64,000 nt of DNA from contig JAZARR010000230.1 of the NCBI GenBank assembly GCA_037389465.1, positions 2,418,001 to 2,482,000 of the forward strand, written 5' to 3'. The translations under genes and the position numbers were made by a program. This stretch comes from Baylisascaris procyonis. Taxonomy: Eukaryota > Nematoda > Chromadorea > Rhabditida > Ascarididae. Below the pieces are notes generated by a model. The model worked only from the letters and a program-made list of their open reading frames with translations. It searched no databases and was not told the DNA's origin. Shown piece after piece: positions 42,001 through 57,000 of this stretch (its first letter is position 1; every line of letters begins with the position of its first letter).

Positions 42001-45000
42001 CAGGATTTTAAGTGCCACCTAAAAATTTCAGCTCTCAAAGAAACACTCCATAATATACAACAAGAACCGCCTAGAACATTTCAAGATTTTGCAGTGCTAA
42101 TAAACCACGTGTTCCCATCCAATTCCTCATATTTTCTGGCAATCTTTAAAATGTTTTTCATTTGCACATGATTGTTATAAGCGCTTCGGCCACCCGTAAA
42201 CTGCTAGTCCCCAATATCCTCCTGCATCCGCTAAATAAACTGCTTCAGTCATATAATTTAGAGTCCAAAATCACCATTAGAGGTGGAAACGCGGTGAAAA
42301 AATAAGGATTCAATGGCTAAAAGGTAGTGACTAGGATAAGGAATATATATTTGAGAAATACAGTGACTAATTCTGACTAATGCACAATCAATCAAACAAC
42401 TCAACGAACAACATAAATTCTTAAAAACAATGCTCACTCAACAGTTGTATCTCGCAAAAACGATCAAAAACGATCACATATAAGAACGAGCAAAATATCG
42501 CATACATTGAAAAACAGGAAATGAAGTATAAACAAATTGATAAATCACGAAAAAATATTATAGATTGATGAATTATTTAGCTCTTATTCAATCAACTCGA
42601 AGAGCATCATCAAAACAGTACTACAGCAATAATGCGATAATATTGAGTTTAATTTCAACTGAATACAAAATTTCTGATTAAACTTTCCCTTATCCCTTCT
42701 ATGCTTATCCATAAATGCGTTGAGTATGCTTACTTGACCGGTGAACGCGCAAACACGTTCGGCGATTGTCTCCCAAACAGCGAACCGATTTTCAGCTTCT
42801 GCGTTAAGAGCCTTATCAAAAAGTCGCTTGATCTGTGCTAAGCTTTCATCGTTAAGTTTGTTTGTCTCCCGATCGTTTTCGTCCACTTCCATACTTTCGT
42901 CTCCATCCTCATTGTTCCATTCTTCCAACCAGTGCTCCTCCTTCGCTATCAAATCCTCTACTTCAGGATCAAGTTCGATCTCATCGTTCACATCTCTATG
43001 AAAACAAGAACTGATAAAGAATGCAGTGCATTCTAAGCGGCCAAACGGGGCACACAATAAGCGGATTGCAATATTTGCCGAATAATTATAATGCATGCCC
43101 TCCTGCAGGACGCCTGTTGCAATAATCAAGGTATAGGAAAGGTCTCTTTTACGGCCTCTTCAGCCTCACGCACATCTGCAAAATAGCTTCCTCTGCCAAG
43201 ACCTAGCCTTCTTAAAATGGCAGCCATAAACGGCCGGTTGCTTTTACTACATCGGCCGTTTTCACTCATAGGCTTTCCAGGCTTAATATACGAAAGTTAG
43301 TTATACAGTAAGTCGACTGGTTGGAGCCAAAATGCGGTAATAGGAATTCGGGAGTTCGATCTCCACCACGAATAATTTTTTCCGATTTCAATCGTTAAAG
43401 TTAATTACGGCGGGGGTTAATAAAAATGCACTCACTTGAAAGTGGCGTTGGCGACAGCTTCGACCTGTTGTCTTGAGATCCAGAACGAAGCGAGAGCATA
43501 TTTCGCTTGACGGACTATACTCGATGCGATCCGACGCACACTCAACGACGGGCGTGCCGCTGTGTAGAAAAGAGCATTAACCGCTTTATCCATAACGCAT
43601 AGCCATTCATAACTTCTATTGCTTGCATCTGCAAATCTCATTATTGAAGAGCGGGAGAATCAGATGCAAATGGATTCTTGTGAAGAATACTTCAAACCAA
43701 AAGGTTGTGAAACGGAGGGGAGAACGGCAAAACCAAAAATAGGATTTTTGCTCCGATATAGACATAAGAATGTTGAAATGACCTCCTAGTCCCCCCATTT
43801 TACTCAGCACTATTCATCATTTGATTCTTTCATAAACTGCTAGCAAATAAATGCAGTAATCTATCTCACATGAACGGAGGCGCATCGATAAAACTCCCAG
43901 TTAAAAAAGATAGTCATGATGGATACGCTTTCTAACAATAAATAAAGTTTTAAAAGAAGAAATAAATAAAAAGACTGCAGTGATAGAAACAACTGTAATG
44001 CTAATAAATTGATAAACAAAGCAATTTCGTCCAATTATACAGTTTGATCGCATTTGAATATGCCAATTATTGAATCGAATAAACGATAAATTATTTTTGC
44101 CTCATTTCCTCTCTTCAAATAGAATCCTCAAGAAAACGATTTCATTAAACAATAACGAACATTGAGAGCGCTTCAATCCAAACCTTATGGTTATGAATTT
44201 ATCAAAAAGTTGTGAGATCATTTGCAACCTATCGTCGGATCATTGCATCACCAAACGGCTCAATGAAACAACCATTATTCATTTCCTTTTGCAAACGATA
44301 ATTTGAGTGGTCAGATCGTATTCCCCTCCCCCGATTCTAATGTACACAACGTCCCTCAAGCCACTTTCTTTCATTCCTCCAAAATTTTACTTTCTGGCTT
44401 TTAGAAAAGATCCGAGAAGCTAGGGGCCTTCACTCCTGAATATTCCTTATCGACATTACTGGAATTCTGAAGTCGTAGAAATTGTTTTCCGTATCAAACT
44501 GATAATAAAAGAACAACTCAACGACTCACTCTCAATGAGCAAAGTTTCAATACATCGGATTATGCGATGCGATTCTGGTAACCGAAAAGGTCTCTCGCTG
44601 AGAGTGGCCAAATCTCTTGCATTCGGCAGACCACCCAACATCGAGATCGCATTGAAGTATTCAGCAGCCAGAGTACCATCATCGCCTTCGAAAAACGCTT
44701 CACGACGGGACATCTCCACAAAAAATTCCAAACGCTCCCGCATGAATCCTTTATTTGCTCTGCAAAGTTGTTATTGCACAAAATTCAACAACCGTCTTTA
44801 CCCTATGCATTTTATAACTCTTCCCTTTATCCAGAATTCACGTCTAAAATATTCGTTATATACCGGATATCGCATTACACTAGAGCAATTTACTGATTGT
44901 GCTATTGCAACACCTATTTGATGGATGCCGTAATAGCAATATGCAACGTGACGACAAATGAGGTCAGAGTTTTTTTTTAAGATTCGAGTTCATTTTTTAT

Positions 45001-48000
45001 GAGGTTCGGTTATATAAATGCTAGAAGACGTCAACTAAACCAACTCCCACATTGAAACCTCAGTGAGAAAATGCTTACCAGTAAACAAGGAAGTTCATGT
45101 TGTTTCATCTCAAAATTTGAATTCTTTATCACTCACCCAGAAAGATATACCCTCTTTCCGAAAGTTCTGTTGACATCCGATGGTATATAACCAATGCGCC
45201 ATCAGTATATACAACAGTACAAAATTACAAGTACCCGCATCAATGGACCTCTGATAATAAGGAACCTGCATATGATCGAAAATAATCGAAGAGCAGCGAC
45301 CCGAACTGCACCCTGCGTAGAGAATACCACCGACGATAATGCATCCAACAATTGCACGTTGAGCATGTTCTCACGTGCCATCAAGCAGATCACCTTAAAA
45401 CATCCAATCTCAATCAAATCATTCATAAATATTTCCACTAAAAGCGAATATATTCACTGTCATTTAATAATGCAATAATTAACGTCTTTCACACTTTTAC
45501 TGTTATTCAATCCTCTTTCTTATGTGGTGAATTATAACCACAATAAATAATAGAAGTGCAACCATAAAAAAGAATGAAATTAAAATCATAACAACAAATG
45601 GAATACTGGAAGATCAACTTTAGATGTGACACAAAAATTATGCATTATACCAAACGAAACTACTGAAGTAGCTACAACGACAGCTAATAATGTATAGCCA
45701 TACAATATAAATCGTATAGAATAAAGCATCACAGATCATACAACAGTCTACATCAACAAAAAATAACATTTTATATTCCAAAACGATACAGAGTCATTCC
45801 GGTAGACCTTAGTCGATCAATTTGCTTTCAAACAGAATTTCTTTCATGTAAAATTGCAGAATGCAGTGAAACGCTTTCTCTCCGCAAATCCAATAATAAA
45901 CAGGTTAATATCTTATGCGAAAGATAAAAAAGAAAAATATAAGATGAATTTCACCTGCTCCAGTGAGACTCTATCCTCTTCACAAACACCTAGAACGATC
46001 TTTATGAGGTTCTCTGCACTCTTCCGAACCGCTACATTCGGATCTCTGCAAATTATTAACAAACAATTCATCTTGCTATCATCATTAAAAATATAGAGAG
46101 GAAACCCTCTAAGAGTAAGAAAATAAATGATTTTTCAGTTTTAAGGCGATAGTTGTCATTAATTAAAGCTATATTCCACATTCTCGATATTTTTTTCATT
46201 CGTTATGTACGAACAAGTGTAAAACGCTACATCCATGCGTAGAAAATTGTGCGGTATTCGGAGATTTGAAATAACAGCATAGGCATAAGAGAGGTGAGCG
46301 TCGAATATGATCGCTGCCTGATTTTCCTTAAACCCTCACTGCCATAAATGGCTTCTCAAAATTCGCCTTTTATAAAAGGTTTAAAATTAAATCCTAACAA
46401 TATTAGTATAAGGAGAGAGACTGAAGCCGAAAGTGTAAGCACGAAGCAGCTGGAACCCGAACACTAATCATTTGCTGGCATTCAAAGGTTCAAAGGTGAC
46501 AGATGAGGTGCAAGAGAAGATCAGAATGCGTTAGTGCCCTCGTTGCAATAGCGGATTTGGGTTTGAGTTCCCGCTACGCCTTGCAGATTTCACTTTTTTC
46601 TCTCTCCCTGTACAAATGACACCTTAAAACGAGTGTGAGTCGTTGGCTATAGAAAGCTTCAACTCCAAAACATGCCAACACATTTAAATCATAACTACGA
46701 AGATAAGAAATAGAAAATGTTCTTTGATGAAGTAAAAGAATTACGGATTTGCTGAGATGAAGAGGTCATAACCCGCTTTGACGACCGTCTCTCTGACCGC
46801 ACTATCGCGTCTCCATACCACTCGAAACAATTCGCGAACTGCTTTCTCGGAACCACGAATTGAAAATTTGCGAGCTTCAACGATCAAATGAATACTCTCT
46901 GCTAGCTCGTTCGCTTGTCCATTCATTATCGAACGCAATGCCGATGTGAGGCATCTTTCCATTTCAAGTGAAAACATTAATGCTTCCTGTAACGATTACA
47001 TGAATACCGTCATTCAAGACAAGTCAAAGTAGTCGTCTATAAAATGAAAAGAAACTGAGAGATCACCATAAAATGGAAAAAATCTAAGGTGAAGGAGAAA
47101 ACAAAAAACAATAACTGACAGCAAAAGCGTTCATTCTGAGCAATATTTATGCTCTCAAACTCACTCTTATTTTTAACTTGTCTAGTCTTTCCAATACTAT
47201 TGCCGAAGCCAGAAAATAAAGTGCAAACAATGTCAATAAATTATCCCCCTCCCTCCCTTTGAGCACCTCCAACCGAGTACCTTTCAGCTGATGTCAAATA
47301 CCTTTTCTTTCAGCAGCATTGAGTCAAGACATGAAATTACTTTCCCCTGTAGGAATCATGATAGGCTCGTTACTAACTTAACAATCCAAATGCGTGAAAA
47401 CAAATCACTAATATATCAGTTGTTCTATAAAGATTGCTTAACAAATCAATACAAATTATAAACTACGCTTCTCACAAACTATAAATTATGGGCAACATTC
47501 TTAGACAGTAGTAAATAAGCGATCACCTGGCAATACTTGATTTTGTTGTCGACTGCTCTCAATCGTCTAGTAAAGTCTTCGACACGATCTTCCTCCTCCA
47601 ACATTTCCTCGTCGTTATTCAATCGTCGACTCACAGATGTTTCTGAAATCACTCAACAAACCGATCAAATGAATTACCTGTTCGATATAAGCGGTAAAAG
47701 CATTATGCAAGGTAAGCTATAAAAGTAATAGCATCAACAGCATTTCAGTTTTGAATGAATTTTTTCTGTAACAGACATGTTTCTTAATCATGCATATGTT
47801 ACGATAGAGCCATGAAAGAGGAATAAGATCGATGAAAAAAGCAATTCGACAAGAACCTTTGCCGAAAAAAAATTCTCATTTTATTGTCACAAAAAAATTC
47901 ACTGCGATGTATGACCGCTTTGAAAACATTACTTCCAATAAAACCTTTATGAAAGATAACATCGAATATTTCAGCACTGCTAGGCGACCTCAATATGACG

Positions 48001-51000
48001 AGGCACTTATTCGTTACGAGTGTTTTATTGACTAAAGTAAAGCAAAGTAAAGTAAAGTAAAGTAAAGTTCAGAAAAATATCGGAAGAGCATACCGATGAA
48101 ATGAGTACCCAAAACTTCAAGAATACGTGTAGCCACTTCATCTTTGCTTCCGTCACTGAAAGATACTATATTTCAAATAAGATTTCTAAAAAAGAAGGAA
48201 GAAGGCGAGGGTGGAAAAGAGGTAGGAAGAGAGAGAGGAAGGGTGGAAGTGAAGAGGCTCATTTACCACAGAATGGTCCCTGCCACAAGTCATTTTATAT
48301 CTCCCTTTCTTCCATCGAAGTTTTCAGGCTGTGCTTGAATAGGCAAACTAGCATTATAATCTCGCATTGAGAAATTTTCTGTGCGTCTGCTTTATTTATG
48401 CAAATGAAATCTTACTCCAAAAGTAACCCTTGAAATTATTACGGAATCTGAAAGGTTCACTTAAGTTAACAAAGAATTCACAACAAAACATTTAATGTAT
48501 TTGTCAATAAAATACCTTAATATCTGGTTGTAATTTCTGTGATACAAAAAAAGCATTTTATTGCCGGAAAATATGATTAAAAATTATTTCTCAAAAACAA
48601 AGAAAAAATATAACTTTGGATTCTACTCGATAAAATTGAAGGCCTGGGAATATATAATAAAAACAACGCGAACCTATTAAGAGGGATCTTATCAAGCAGT
48701 GTCGCACGAGTGAACAATTCAGCGGCTGCACGACGAGACTCTTTTTTGCTTAATAGCTGCAGTACCACTCCCATTATCCTGAAAACAATAATATATATAT
48801 CTGTATTATGCCTAGCTGACTTATTAGCTATTGTGCTGATTGTCAAAGATAAATCAATAAAAAAAAACTACAGGAAAAGAAAAAACTGTTGCACTTACTC
48901 GTCGTCAGGAATATTCATTACTGAGTCGTCTATATCAATGATCGCTTCCTTGATGTCGACATCCATTCCATCCTCTTTTAGTTGACGCAGCATATGCGGG
49001 TTCAATCCTCCAAATACAACACAAATTAATCCCCGTCTTTCATTACTCAACACATTTGAAAATCGGCAGCTAGCTTGAACAAAGTAATATCGATCATTGC
49101 AACCGCAATAAATCCAAAATCGCCAAAAAGTAGAGATAAATTCACTCTTATATAAGCATCACAATTTGAAAAACCATTATCAAATCATGTCGAAACCACG
49201 CGCAATAATATAGCAGCTATGAATATCTGAAAAAGCATTCCATAAATACTTGCTGAATCAAACTGATCCTAGTTTCCCCATTCTTCCTCCTCACTAGTAA
49301 TGCCTTCTTCTTTCAAATCTTTTTCATTTACTTACTCAATTGTGGTTCATAATGAACACAATGAATGTATCAAATCACTTCAAGAGAAAGTACTTCAACT
49401 AATGAGAAATTGGTATTTCACAAATACATATGAACTTTTAAATAATTCGGCCGATGAGCATTAAAGACCGATTTTTGCGACCTTTTGAAGAGGAAATTCA
49501 TTGTGGATTTTCATAAAAGTCAATATATTCCACTCATTTCGCTTTCATGATATTCGTAAAACTCAAAAAAAAAAAATTTCTCGGAAGAAATATATATGCA
49601 ATTTTTTTGCAGTTGAAAATAATTCCACTAAATATTAGCGTATTATTCATTACCAGTGGAGTTAGTATGAACGAATCCATCAGCGCTGCTCGTACCACTC
49701 TCACGTTCGGCCCTTTCATCATCATCGCCATTCATTCTTCGCTTCCTTCGTTTACCGTTCTGCGCAATTTCTATTGTTTCATTTACGCAATCCATTATTT
49801 CGTTCTTTATTGTTGCCCATTCGTTCATTGCTGCCTTCACACTGTCGTACTCTACAAATTTATTCAGTGGAAAACACATTTATCAGCCACATCTCAAAGA
49901 TCAACGTTTTATACAGCACGGGGGGTCACTCTTCAACCTACGATATCATAGCCGATTCTATCGCCTCGAAAACTCATGTACTATAAAACCTTCTGCTAAG
50001 GCACAGTGTAGATAAATTTAGAGCAGACAATTTGACGAGAGCTTATTTTCTCCATAACTCACCGCCTTTTCTGCTATTTTCATCGGCTCAACAATGCAAC
50101 TGTTTCACTATTTTATTTATGCTTTTTAGTTGAACAAATATTTATAAAATATCAAGCATTAGAATTAATGAAACATACGCAACATCGTTACTATGAAGGA
50201 TAATGGAATATCACGATGCTGCCTTGTTGCTACATGGGTGAGACAACCAAAAAAAGATACGAATAAAAATACTTATTCAATTTAGGTGCACTTAGTGGAC
50301 CTAGATTCGACTCACCTAGGATCTTAGCTTATCTTCCGGGTAATGTTCGCTTGAAAAAAAAAACCAATTTGATTTCTCATATCATTGATCTATGTGAAAT
50401 TTTACAGAAGAGAATGTTTCAATAGTTTTCAATCTACGAAGTGATTTCGCGACTCTAATTTCGGTTCACGTTGAAATGCTTATAAAATGATTCTCGCTGG
50501 AGCACATTTTAATCGAAACACAATATACAACCGATTGTATCGAATTTTATATTTGTTAGATGCAATCTAACAAACCGATCACATCTGATCGAAATTCCTA
50601 AGGCTTTACAATAAGCGCAAATAATTTATCGATTCTAGGATTACAGTTAGCAATTTTTGTTCCAATTCCAAAAACACTTATAAAAATTAGAATAAAGTAA
50701 CTGCAAACAAATATAGCAGCCTTAAATACAATCTTTTCAGGGTAAGCTAATCGACAATGATGCTAGTTTATTGATTACCTGGATTATCCTTTTTCAACTG
50801 CAACCTTTCCGCTTTGAGTCGATTCAATTCAGAGGCTAAATCGTCGGCCGAAAGCTATATGAAAATAGAGGACCTTTAAACAATGAAAGAGATAATCAAA
50901 CGAATGGAAACATTATTTATGAGTGCAAAAAAAAGGATTACCAGCATAAACGATTATTACGCGCATTTTTGCATTGATCGAAATAAAATTAACGAAAAGT

Positions 51001-54000
51001 GAGGAAATTACAAAGAATGAAGTTGGAGTGTTTAAAATCGAAAACCACATTACGACCTGTCTCTATATTTCATATCCGAAACAATCGCACTCTCAAGTAA
51101 ACTTTAAAACAAACCTTTTCTCCATTGTTGATCTAAATAAATCGAATCCGATAAACTCAATTTCACAACTAAGAATAGAGAGTGTTAACAGCATAGAGGG
51201 ACGCGATGATGATCCCCTGCTAGACTAACATGAAATGAAAATAAAAGAATAGCAAATTAAATAGAAACTAACCGACGGACCAAATGGGTTGAATTCAAGG
51301 AATGCGGCTAAGAAAATAGCCGCATTTTTGCGCACATATACCGACTTATCCATTAAACGACATCCTGCATCTCTGATCAAACCGTTGTGAATGAATGCGA
51401 GTGGGATTTGTGCTGATCTTGCCAATCGGGTCCATAATTGTAACGCACGAGAACGTACCACCGCATTCACATCTACGATATGATCCTGAAAAAAAAATGG
51501 TAAAGTGTTCTATAATAAAATTAAGCTTCAGAAATGGCTTGCATCAAGTCCCGAAAACCTAATTATGATCCCACAGAAAGCCATTACTCCCCCGCAGCTT
51601 CTCTTTTACTGGAAAACTCCCGAAAAAAACAGTTTCGACTTAGAATACACCAACCTGAAGACGCAAGAGCAATCTGTCTCGAGCACGACGATGACTGCCT
51701 TCTGGAAGGTTTCCCTTGTATACCTCAACGACAATCTCAACGAAAGCGGTCAGCACTGCGGAACGCAACGTCACTGGCTATAAATCAGTGTTGATTGTGT
51801 ACAGCAATAAACAACACAAACTATATGATATATCACGTATCCATATGTAAGCATTATTAAATCTATAAAGCGCAACAAAACTATCAAAACTCTTGTGAGA
51901 AAGCTTAAAAACAGAACATCGCCCATTACAAGTAAACTCATCATGAAAGAGCAAAGATTCAAGTCCAAAGAGCCAAATGAACGAGGCCACAGTCAGCCAT
52001 CAAATATCTACTAAAGAACACATAAACAAAGCATGAAATGCGATATGCAGAGAGCCAGCCAGCATATGACCAATAAGGAATTAGATGGGCAATGTCCATA
52101 TCACTATCATCTTAGCATTTAAATATCCGGCAATGTTCTCTAAAGTATAATATGCAAATCATACATCATTCGAGAGGAAGAACGCGATGTTAACAATATG
52201 CCGATTGAGCAAACGTGGTTTCTTCTCCGCCAACGAAGTGATAAACAATGCGAATGGCCGTGCCGAAACGTCTGTCTTTGAGAAATCCGATGATGTTAGA
52301 CGTGCTAAATTAGTGCAACTAACTATTCAAATTATATCAATCACAACACCTTGATTGAGATATCAATCGTCTCATCAAAAACCCAACCTTATGAACATAA
52401 TTCATATATATATATGGGCGAATATAGCATTCGGGAAGTGCTCTTCTTTCAAAAACATTGCACACACAATTGACAGCCGAAAGTTGTTACTCATCATCGT
52501 GATACACGATCGCAGTCGCAGTCAAACAGCTTTACCTCTACAAACCCCTGAATCACCAAATCACTTCTGTTTAAGAAGAGCGCCTTTATTCAACAGCACA
52601 CCCATCGGAAATACTAACAGATGTAAAGAGGATATGGTTACTGAGATTACTCAGTCCACGCTTTTATTCTTCTAAAATATGCTAATTCTTTGAATCAAAC
52701 ATCTATTGCTCAAGCCAAAATGCTGACCGGCAAAACAATCCTCTTATAAAGCATAAGGACACCATTCTCATCTCTTCTTCATCAAAACAGCCGAATCATT
52801 CAACGTTGGCAATGATCTGGAACAATCAGGCGGTTATGTTACCGCAACGCCAATATGAGAACCTCAACTATACCAACCTTACCTCAAGCAGTAATGAATA
52901 TTATACCTTAGTACTCACATCCAACCCTGAAATTCCAACTATACTTGTAATCAGAAATTATTCAGACACCTGTCAATTCACTTAAGCACTTGTTACTCTA
53001 AGTGACTTCGGAATTTACTGAAAACTGATGATATGCAAATTTCTCCCGATGAGATATTAAATGCGTATAAAATGACATGAAAGTGTTCCAATTGTCTTCA
53101 GAGAGCTAATAAAGGAATGACTAGTTCTCAACGAGTTAATTATTTAAAAGGCAAGTACACCTGAAGCTTCCTTCTTATTGAGTTCCCCATACCTAACAAC
53201 ACTTGCCATCTTTCACTCCCTTTATTACTAATCAACGAAAATAGTTACCGAAAGATGTTAGCATCGACATGAAGAGGGGATCCATATCGCCATTTTCGGA
53301 AGCGGCCTCAATAGCATCCACAAATGGGGACTGCGTCTGCGAAGTGGCCGATAAATATTCGAGTTTCTTCATCAAGCCTACCAACTTTGAACCCACCTCT
53401 GTAATTCAACACAACCTCCTCTCAAATAAAACCTTGCACAGTTGCTGTCAAGATGCACAGTCAATAGCCACAAGGCACTTTTGTTATCAAAAAAGTCCCA
53501 CAGTCCGGTAGCCATAACGTAAAAAAATCTGATGGTTCAATCAACATTACTTCACTTCTCCAAGTGGTGATGTGTTCCACAAATGAATAAGATTGTATTG
53601 GATGATCCATAACCTATTTGCAAGATACTACATGGTTTTTCAAGAAAACCATAGAGGATGACCAAGTGCATTTCTGCATTCCTGCGGTTAAAATATTAGA
53701 AAAGGGAAAAATTTTGAGAAAAGGACTTTTGCAGTCATTTATGAAACTGTGAAAAGGACCTATCTGTGAAACTGTAAATAACTTTTGCATTGCTTTCAAA
53801 ACAAATCGCAAAAATCATTAACGTTCATATCACTCTGTAGAATGAATCGACCTTACTTGAAAATTCCTCGAAATTAATGCAAATAACACGAAGATATTCG
53901 AATATCATTCGCAGCCATTCGCGACCGCTGAATTTGCCAAGCTCAGGATTTTCAAGAAACTTGTACGCGAGATCTTTAACCATCCTATAAAAGAATATTC

Positions 54001-57000
54001 GCTTAATTCGTTAAATATTACCTACCTAAAGTCGCCTTGCGCTACTGTTGAGAGATAGCGATTCTGATGATCACAAAAAGTAGTTAGTCAGTTACGAATA
54101 TTCCACTCCCTGCCTAAGCAATCATCAATGATGTTGTTGTTTTACCATTAAAACATAAACAGCTCTTTTTATGCAGCGGATAGCATCTATGAAGTCAGCG
54201 ATCAGATAATCAAATTCAACTAACCATTTGGATCACTTGAATAAAACAGGCATACTAAGCCTAACCAGTGCAATAAACTAGGCAAGAAGTTTTACAACAA
54301 TCGCCGATTGCATTATGACAAGTATTTTCAAATCGTTTACTGACAAATATCATATGCATATATTGAAAAACCAAAGCAATTTTCCATCTTATAGCATTAA
54401 ATGGTTTTTCAAGAAAACCACAAAGGAAGATCAAGTGGATTTCTGCATCCTTTCGGTTGAAATATTACAAAGGGGGAAAGATTTGAGAGGACTTTTACTA
54501 TTCCACCACACCTTCCCCCTTCTTTATCTCATTAGAAACAATAAGTAATAACTAGCAACCACTGCATTAAAACAGTAGAAACCAAACATATTAATAACTA
54601 CTATAATAATACCCACCATTAGTGATAAAATGTAGTGACATCAACAAAGAAGCGTAAAAACTGCTCGGAAATAAAATTGGAAAACGGCATAACAATAAAT
54701 AGGTAAATAATAAATGAATATACACGTAGTAAGTAAAATAAAGTGACCTCATAAAATTGGGGCAAACGATTGCTGGCTCCCAGATATATTTGATGGCCGT
54801 TCGACGTCGCTTACCCTCCGCATCGGTACCACAAAGTGAAAGTGCCCTCTGAATGGCAGTCAATACCTTTTGTCTTTCTGCCACCCAACGATCCATGAAC
54901 TCATCTTCACCACGCTCAAGCACTGCTTTTCGACCTCGTCTCACACCAGAGAAGGCCACATTTTTTTGCCTGGAACCATTTCATCAAAATTCTATAAACG
55001 ATATGAATCATCTGTGTTATCAACGGTAGCTGTTTATTGGCTTCAAACATACACAATTTTAAAAAGTTCAACATGGTGTACTAATCGAGCAGTTTTACTA
55101 AAAGCAACTAAAATGCAAACTTAACAGGGAAGAATGTTTACTATCCGTCTATAATGAAACATTTCATTTCAGGTGGTGAGCAGATAAATTCCAAAATTCG
55201 GCTGGCAATAATATTAACAATTGATGAGTAGGAATTACAATCACGGACAATTTTTTTTATGTTAGTCATTCATTTAAATTTGCCTGCCCTTCTCTAATGA
55301 TATTTAATTACGGGATTTTCTTTTTTTTACTATGGGAATACAAGCATCTCTCGTGGACTTTTCAGCTTCAAGGTTTGAAACGTTCATGTCAAAGTTTTTG
55401 GTCGATCATTATCCCACTCATCGCCCTGATATTAAAATTTTCAGAAATGCATCTCTTTTTCTTCTTAACTCATTTCATTTCCCAGTTTTTGCATCCTAAA
55501 ACGAAGGCCAAACTCATCAAATATCATATCCTCAAATAAAACTCCATCATATATAATCAAGGAATGGTCGGTGAGAATGTCAGTTTGTGCCTCTTCTTAT
55601 GAAAACATAAAATAAGATAAACATCTGTGGGCAAGAAAGCTATAATTTGTCTCATTTTCAATAAAATGTATTAGCGATGAACTATCATAAGATACGACTG
55701 CAAAGGTGAATCAATGTACTAGAGAATATTGATGCAAATAAATACAGAATAGTATAGAACAGCGCGAATCGAATATAATGACAATAGTAAGTGCCGAGTG
55801 GGAAAAATGTTCCTATACCCGATGTACAATAAAATAATGGGGTTCAATTCATGAACAACGAGCTGGGTAAGTTTAAGCAATAATGCTTTTTATTCGTTTC
55901 AAACCTTAAATACCGCACGAATTTCAACACGAACGAGAAATGAATGATAGGTCACAGATTGTAGCCTCCGTTGGAAGATAAAAATATAACTAGGAAACAT
56001 CGTTCATTGACTTTTAAATTACAATAATTTATTTTAATATTTCTTTAAAATAAGATTTAATAGGGTTAACTTAATAAAAATTCGTGTACAAACCTGTTGA
56101 CAGCTTCAGTTTCGAAAAGATCACTGAGACGGCACAGCAAATAGACATACATTTGAAATGCACGTGCATGAATTTTTCTCTGTTCGACATTTGCAGCCGA
56201 TGTTGCCTCTTCTGCATCCCCCATTAAAAGAACCAATAATTCCTCTAGACTATCCACTGTTTCGTTTAAACCTTTAAATTAATAAGTATCAGCAAAAACA
56301 CATACGATATGAACAAATTCCTTCTTGCCGACCAATCTCCACTGCTTAAAGATTTCTTCCCGCAGATCGGCTGTAATCTAATAATTAGAATTTAATAAAT
56401 CCTATGGTACCAACTAAACAGCTCATTATAAAGCGTTGTAATAACTGTAAATAAATAAGAAACATCAGTATATCAAACGACAAATGTATCACTGCATCGA
56501 CAGAAAACGACAAAAATAAATGTAACAAAAAAAAACTTTCAAAAAATGAGGATATGAGCTGAAATATTTTTCTTTAACGAGATTGAAACACAAATTTCAA
56601 CCAAAAATAAAAAATTTCATTACTTATTATTCAAATTAAAACAAACAATCATATTAATACAATAATAAATAAAAATCCTTGCAGTTCAATCTAACCTCTA
56701 ATCAAGGCAGGCATCAATTGTTTACGCAATCGCCACGGTTCCCCTTCTGATATATGTCTGCAATTATAAGCTGCATCTACAACATCTATTTTTAATGCAG
56801 TACTTAACTGTTAGCAAATATAACAAATCTCACTGATATAACACAAAGGTTTCCAACAAAATATATGTGAAATTATTAATAAATAAGCAATGCCCTAGCT
56901 TGTTGTTTTCCACGCTTCTGTTTCTTTCTACAAATTCCACAATATTAGGACACGTTGCAAACAAAATGCTTATTAGTAATAATGTTCATTCTGAAATATT

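Noticed and set aside
42741..43001. A serine-rich + strand frame of 86 codons
   Set aside because: It is the antisense shadow of the acidic condensin exon at 42995-42734.
45840..45905. A candidate hidden condensin exon with a helix-like peptide
   Set aside because: No pair of acceptor and donor there gives the required phase without an in-frame stop.
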